DNA of 64,000 nt, taken from Enterobacter sp. C2. Lineage in GTDB: Bacteria; Pseudomonadota; Gammaproteobacteria; Enterobacterales; Enterobacteriaceae. Below, in pieces: positions 61,709 to 64,000 of this stretch; the stretch's first letter is position 1; each line of letters starts with the position of its first letter. Where the stretch lies: the NCBI RefSeq assembly GCF_019880405.1, contig NZ_CP082269.1:2914001-2978000 (forward strand), in the 5' to 3' direction. The translations under genes were made by a program, and so were the position numbers. Under the pieces are notes generated by a model. That model was given only the letters and a program-made list of their open reading frames with translations, made no database searches and was not told the DNA's origin.

Positions 61709-62944
61709 ATGCTCCATCCGCGAGCCAGAACCATGCTGTTGCTGTCGCTTCCCGCGTTGATTATTGGCATAGCGTCGAGTGTTGTACTGGTGGCGGTAAT
61801 GAAAGTCGCCTCCGTGCTGCAATCTCTTCTCTGGTCCAGCCTGCCGATATCGCTGGGCGTCCCCCTGGATTCCCCCTTCTGGACGCTGCTGATGCTGACC
61901 CTCACCGGCGTGGCCGTCGGGCTGGTGCTGCGCTACAGCCCGGGTCACGGTGGACCGGATCCGGCCACCGAGCCGCTGATTGGTGCGCCGGTAGCCACCT
62001 CTACCCTCCCCGGCCTGCTCTGTGCGCTGATTATTGGCCTGGCGGGCGGCGTCAGCCTTGGCCCTGAGCATCCTATTATGGTAATCAATATTGCCCTTGC
62101 GGTTGCCGTAGGCGCGCGGCTCTTTCCGCGGGTGACGGCGCTTGACTGGACGGTGCTGGCCTCTGCCGGCACGATAGGCGCGCTGTTTGGTACGCCGGTT
62201 GCCGCCGCGCTGATCTTCTCCCAAACCCTGGGCGGTAACAGCGATGTTCCGCTGTGGGATCGGCTCTTCGCTCCGCTGATGTCCGCCGCCGCAGGTGCGC
62301 TAACGACCAGCCTCTTTTTCCACCCGCACTTCTCGCTGCCGATTGCCCACTACGGGCAGATGCAGCTGATGGATATCTTTAGCGGCGCGGTAGTGGCCGC
62401 CATCGCTATTGCGTTGGGCATGATTGCGGTGTGGTGCCTGCCACGCCTGCACCAGCTGATGAACCGGCTGGGTCATCCGGTGTTGATCCTCGGCATCGGC
62501 GGCTTTCTGCTGGGTATTCTCGGCATCATCGGTGGGCATATCACCCTGTTCAAGGGGCTGAGCGAGATGCAGCAACTGGCCTTTAGCCAGACCTTTACCG
62601 TCAGCGACTACCTGCTGTTTGCGGTGGTGAAGCTTGCTGCGCTGGTGATTGCTGCCGCCTGCGGCTTTCGCGGCGGGCGCATCTTCCCGGCCGTATTCGT
62701 GGCGGTGGCGTTAGGGTTGATGCTGCACGAGCACGTCGAGGCCGTTCCGGCAGCGATTACCGTATCGTGCGCCATTCTTGGCCTGGTGCTGGTGGTGACC
62801 CGCGACGGCTGGCTGAGCCTGTTTATGGCGGCGGCGGTGGTGCCGGATACCACCCTCCTGCCGCTGCTGTGTATTGTGATGCTTCCCGCGTGGCTGCTGC
62901 TGGCGGGAAAACCGCTGATGATTGCGCCACGTCGCAAAGATTAA
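61709..62944 (+). CDS. yfeO: YfeO, ClC-family ion channel/transporter
   Basis: YfeO, 411 residues, is an integral membrane protein of the voltage-gated ClC family with more than ten hydrophobic segments. [12 protein letters not shown] is the variant of the G(K/R)EGP selectivity motif, and [11 protein letters not shown] the GGxFxP motif. The transported ion is not known. AAGGAA precedes the ATG. It is divergent from glk over 204 bp, as in E. coli. Confidence 0.94.
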   Translation: MLHPRARTMLLLSLPALIIGIASSVVLVAVMKVASVLQSLLWSSLPISLGVPLDSPFWTLLMLTLTGVAVGLVLRYSPGHGGPDPATEPLIGAPVATSTLPGLLCALIIGLAGGVSLGPEHPIMVINIALAVAVGARLFPRVTALDWTVLASAGTIGALFGTPVAAALIFSQTLGGNSDVPLWDRLFAPLMSAAAGALTTSLFFHPHFSLPIAHYGQMQLMDIFSGAVVAAIAIALGMIAVWCLPRLHQLMNRLGHPVLILGIGGFLLGILGIIGGHITLFKGLSEMQQLAFSQTFTVSDYLLFAVVKLAALVIAAACGFRGGRIFPAVFVAVALGLMLHEHVEAVPAAITVSCAILGLVLVVTRDGWLSLFMAAAVVPDTTLLPLLCIVMLPAWLLLAGKPLMIAPRRKD

Positions 62945-63014
62945 CGCCCGCGCGGGTTTCATCGGCTCGTCCGGTGTAATGTTGCGCTTTTTACAGAACA
63001 GAGAGGGTAACTGC

Positions 63015-64000
63015 ATGGTTTATCAGGCCAATCCTGAGCGCTATCAGGGAATGGAGTATCGCCGCTGCGGCGATAGTGGCATCAGGCTACCGGCAATATC
63101 GCTGGGGCTGTGGCATAACTTTGGTGACGCGACGCGGGTTGATACCAGCCGCCAGCTGCTACGTCACGCCTTCGATCTGGGTATCACCCATTTTGACCTC
63201 GCCAATAACTATGGGCCGCCGCCGGGATCTGCCGAAAGCAACTTTGGCCGCATCCTGCAAGAGGACTTCTTACCGTACCGCGACGAGCTGATTATCTCTT
63301 CCAAAGCCGGTTACACCATGTGGGACGGCCCTTACGGTGACTGGGGTTCGCGCAAGTATCTTATTGCCAGCCTCGATCAGAGCCTGCGCCGGATGGGGCT
63401 TGAGTATGTCGATATCTTCTATCATCACCGCCCGGATCCGCATACGCCGCTGAAGGAGACCATGCGCGCGCTGGACCATATTGTGCGCCAGGGGAAAGCG
63501 CTCTACGTTGGGCTGTCGAACTACCCGGCCGATCTGGCCCGCGAGGCTATCGCCATCCTCGACGATTTGGGCACGCCCTGCCTGATTCATCAGCCGAAAT
63601 ATTCAATGTTTGAGCGCTGGGTTGAGGATGAGCTCCTGGATCTGCTAGCGGAAAAAGGCGTCGGCAGCATCGCCTTCTCGCCGCTGGCGGGCGGTCAGCT
63701 CACGGACCGTTACCTCAACGGTATTCCGGAAGATTCACGGGCCGCCAGCGGGAGCCGCTTCCTCAACCCGGATCAGCTTACCGAGGAGAAGCTGGAGAAG
63801 GTACGTAAGCTTAATGCGTTGGCACAGGCGCGCGGGCAGAAGCTCTCCCAGATGGCGCTGGCATGGGTGCTGCGTGGGGACAGAGTGACCTCGGTATTAA
63901 TTGGCGCAAGTAAAATTGCCCAGTTGGACGACGCTGCGGGCATGCTGGCTAACCGCCACTTTACCGAGCAGGAGTGTGCCGCCATTGATGCAATCCTGAA
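63015..64000 (+). CDS. mgrA: Aldo-keto reductase, L-glyceraldehyde-3-P reductase type (3' end outside window)
   Basis: The frame opens at ATG 63015 (GAGGG upstream), reads MVYQANPERYQGMEYRRC and runs off the end after 328 codons; the E. coli homologue YghZ has about 346. Aldo-keto reductase residues are visible: Asp and Tyr in THFDLANNYGPPPGS, Lys in ISSKAGYTMW, His in FYHHRPD. The family reduces L-glyceraldehyde-3-P and methylglyoxal-like aldehydes with NADPH. E. coli has mntH downstream of yfeO here, so this gene is at a new place. Orthology with yghZ is likely but not certain. Confidence 0.9.
   Translation, partial: MVYQANPERYQGMEYRRCGDSGIRLPAISLGLWHNFGDATRVDTSRQLLRHAFDLGITHFDLANNYGPPPGSAESNFGRILQEDFLPYRDELIISSKAGYTMWDGPYGDWGSRKYLIASLDQSLRRMGLEYVDIFYHHRPDPHTPLKETMRALDHIVRQGKALYVGLSNYPADLAREAIAILDDLGTPCLIHQPKYSMFERWVEDELLDLLAEKGVGSIAFSPLAGGQLTDRYLNGIPEDSRAASGSRFLNPDQLTEEKLEKVRKLNALAQARGQKLSQMALAWVLRGDRVTSVLIGASKIAQLDDAAGMLANRHFTEQECAAIDAIL

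Overview
The window is a stretch of an enterobacterial chromosome (Enterobacteriaceae, not E. coli itself). Gene order from yfcD (about 2.2 kb) to yfdC and a tRNA-Arg (about 42 kb), and again from ypdK to yfeO (56.3-62.9 kb), follows the 51-54 min region of the E. coli K-12 map. Most proteins match their E. coli counterparts closely in length and motifs. All gene names rest on recognition from memory of these families; no database search was run.

Layout. 1-2.1 kb: the 3' part of a phosphoketolase gene. 2.2-6.8 kb: yfcD, yfcE, yfcF, yfcG, folX, yfcH and a GNAT acetyltransferase. 6.8-10.9 kb: the lysine/arginine/ornithine and histidine ABC importer hisPMQJ-argT, with a sigma-54 promoter in front of argT. 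11.2-13.9 kb: cvpA-purF-ubiX behind a PurR operator. 14-22 kb: dedD, folC, accD, dedA, truA, usg, pdxB on the minus strand and flk on the plus strand. 22-24.6 kb: two accessory genes between flk and fabB, a PRISE-like (progesterone 5-beta-reductase type) dehydrogenase and a GH1 6-phospho-beta-glucosidase. 24.7-33.4 kb: fabB/mnmC, divergent over FabR and FadR sites; yfcL, epmC, yfcA, mepA, aroC, prmB as one minus-strand run; and smrB. 33.5-39.9 kb: sixA, the anaerobic beta-oxidation pair fadIJ, yfcZ and fadL, with FadR sites at fadI and fadL. 39.9-42.1 kb: mlaA, yfdC and tRNA-Arg(CCU).

The 42.1-56.3 kb segment, between the tRNA-Arg gene and ypdK-alaC, departs most from the E. coli map. It holds a DUF4160/DUF2442 pair, mqo, yaiL, a block in the order lysyl-tRNA synthetase-dtpC-cadA-cadB-cadC (in E. 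coli this block lies near 93 min), a YceK-like lipoprotein, aqpZ and a Spy/CpxP-like periplasmic protein. The tRNA gene has no encoded CCA end, which fits a tRNA used as an integration site. From 56.3 kb the order returns to ypdK, alaC, the ypdAB pyruvate-sensing two-component system, glk and yfeO. The window ends inside a yghZ-like aldo-keto reductase gene.

The genes share several regulatory themes. Fatty-acid genes (fabB, fadI, fadL) carry recognisable FadR sites. Nitrogen control acts on argT. Purine control acts on cvpA-purF. The cad genes form the lysine-dependent acid-resistance module: CadC is the membrane sensor, CadB the antiporter and CadA the decarboxylase. I found no CRISPR array, integrase, transposase or complete prophage. 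No convincing undescribed multi-gene system is visible. The best leads are the tRNA-linked accessory segment, the bacterial PRISE enzyme, and some non-coding structures in intergenic regions.
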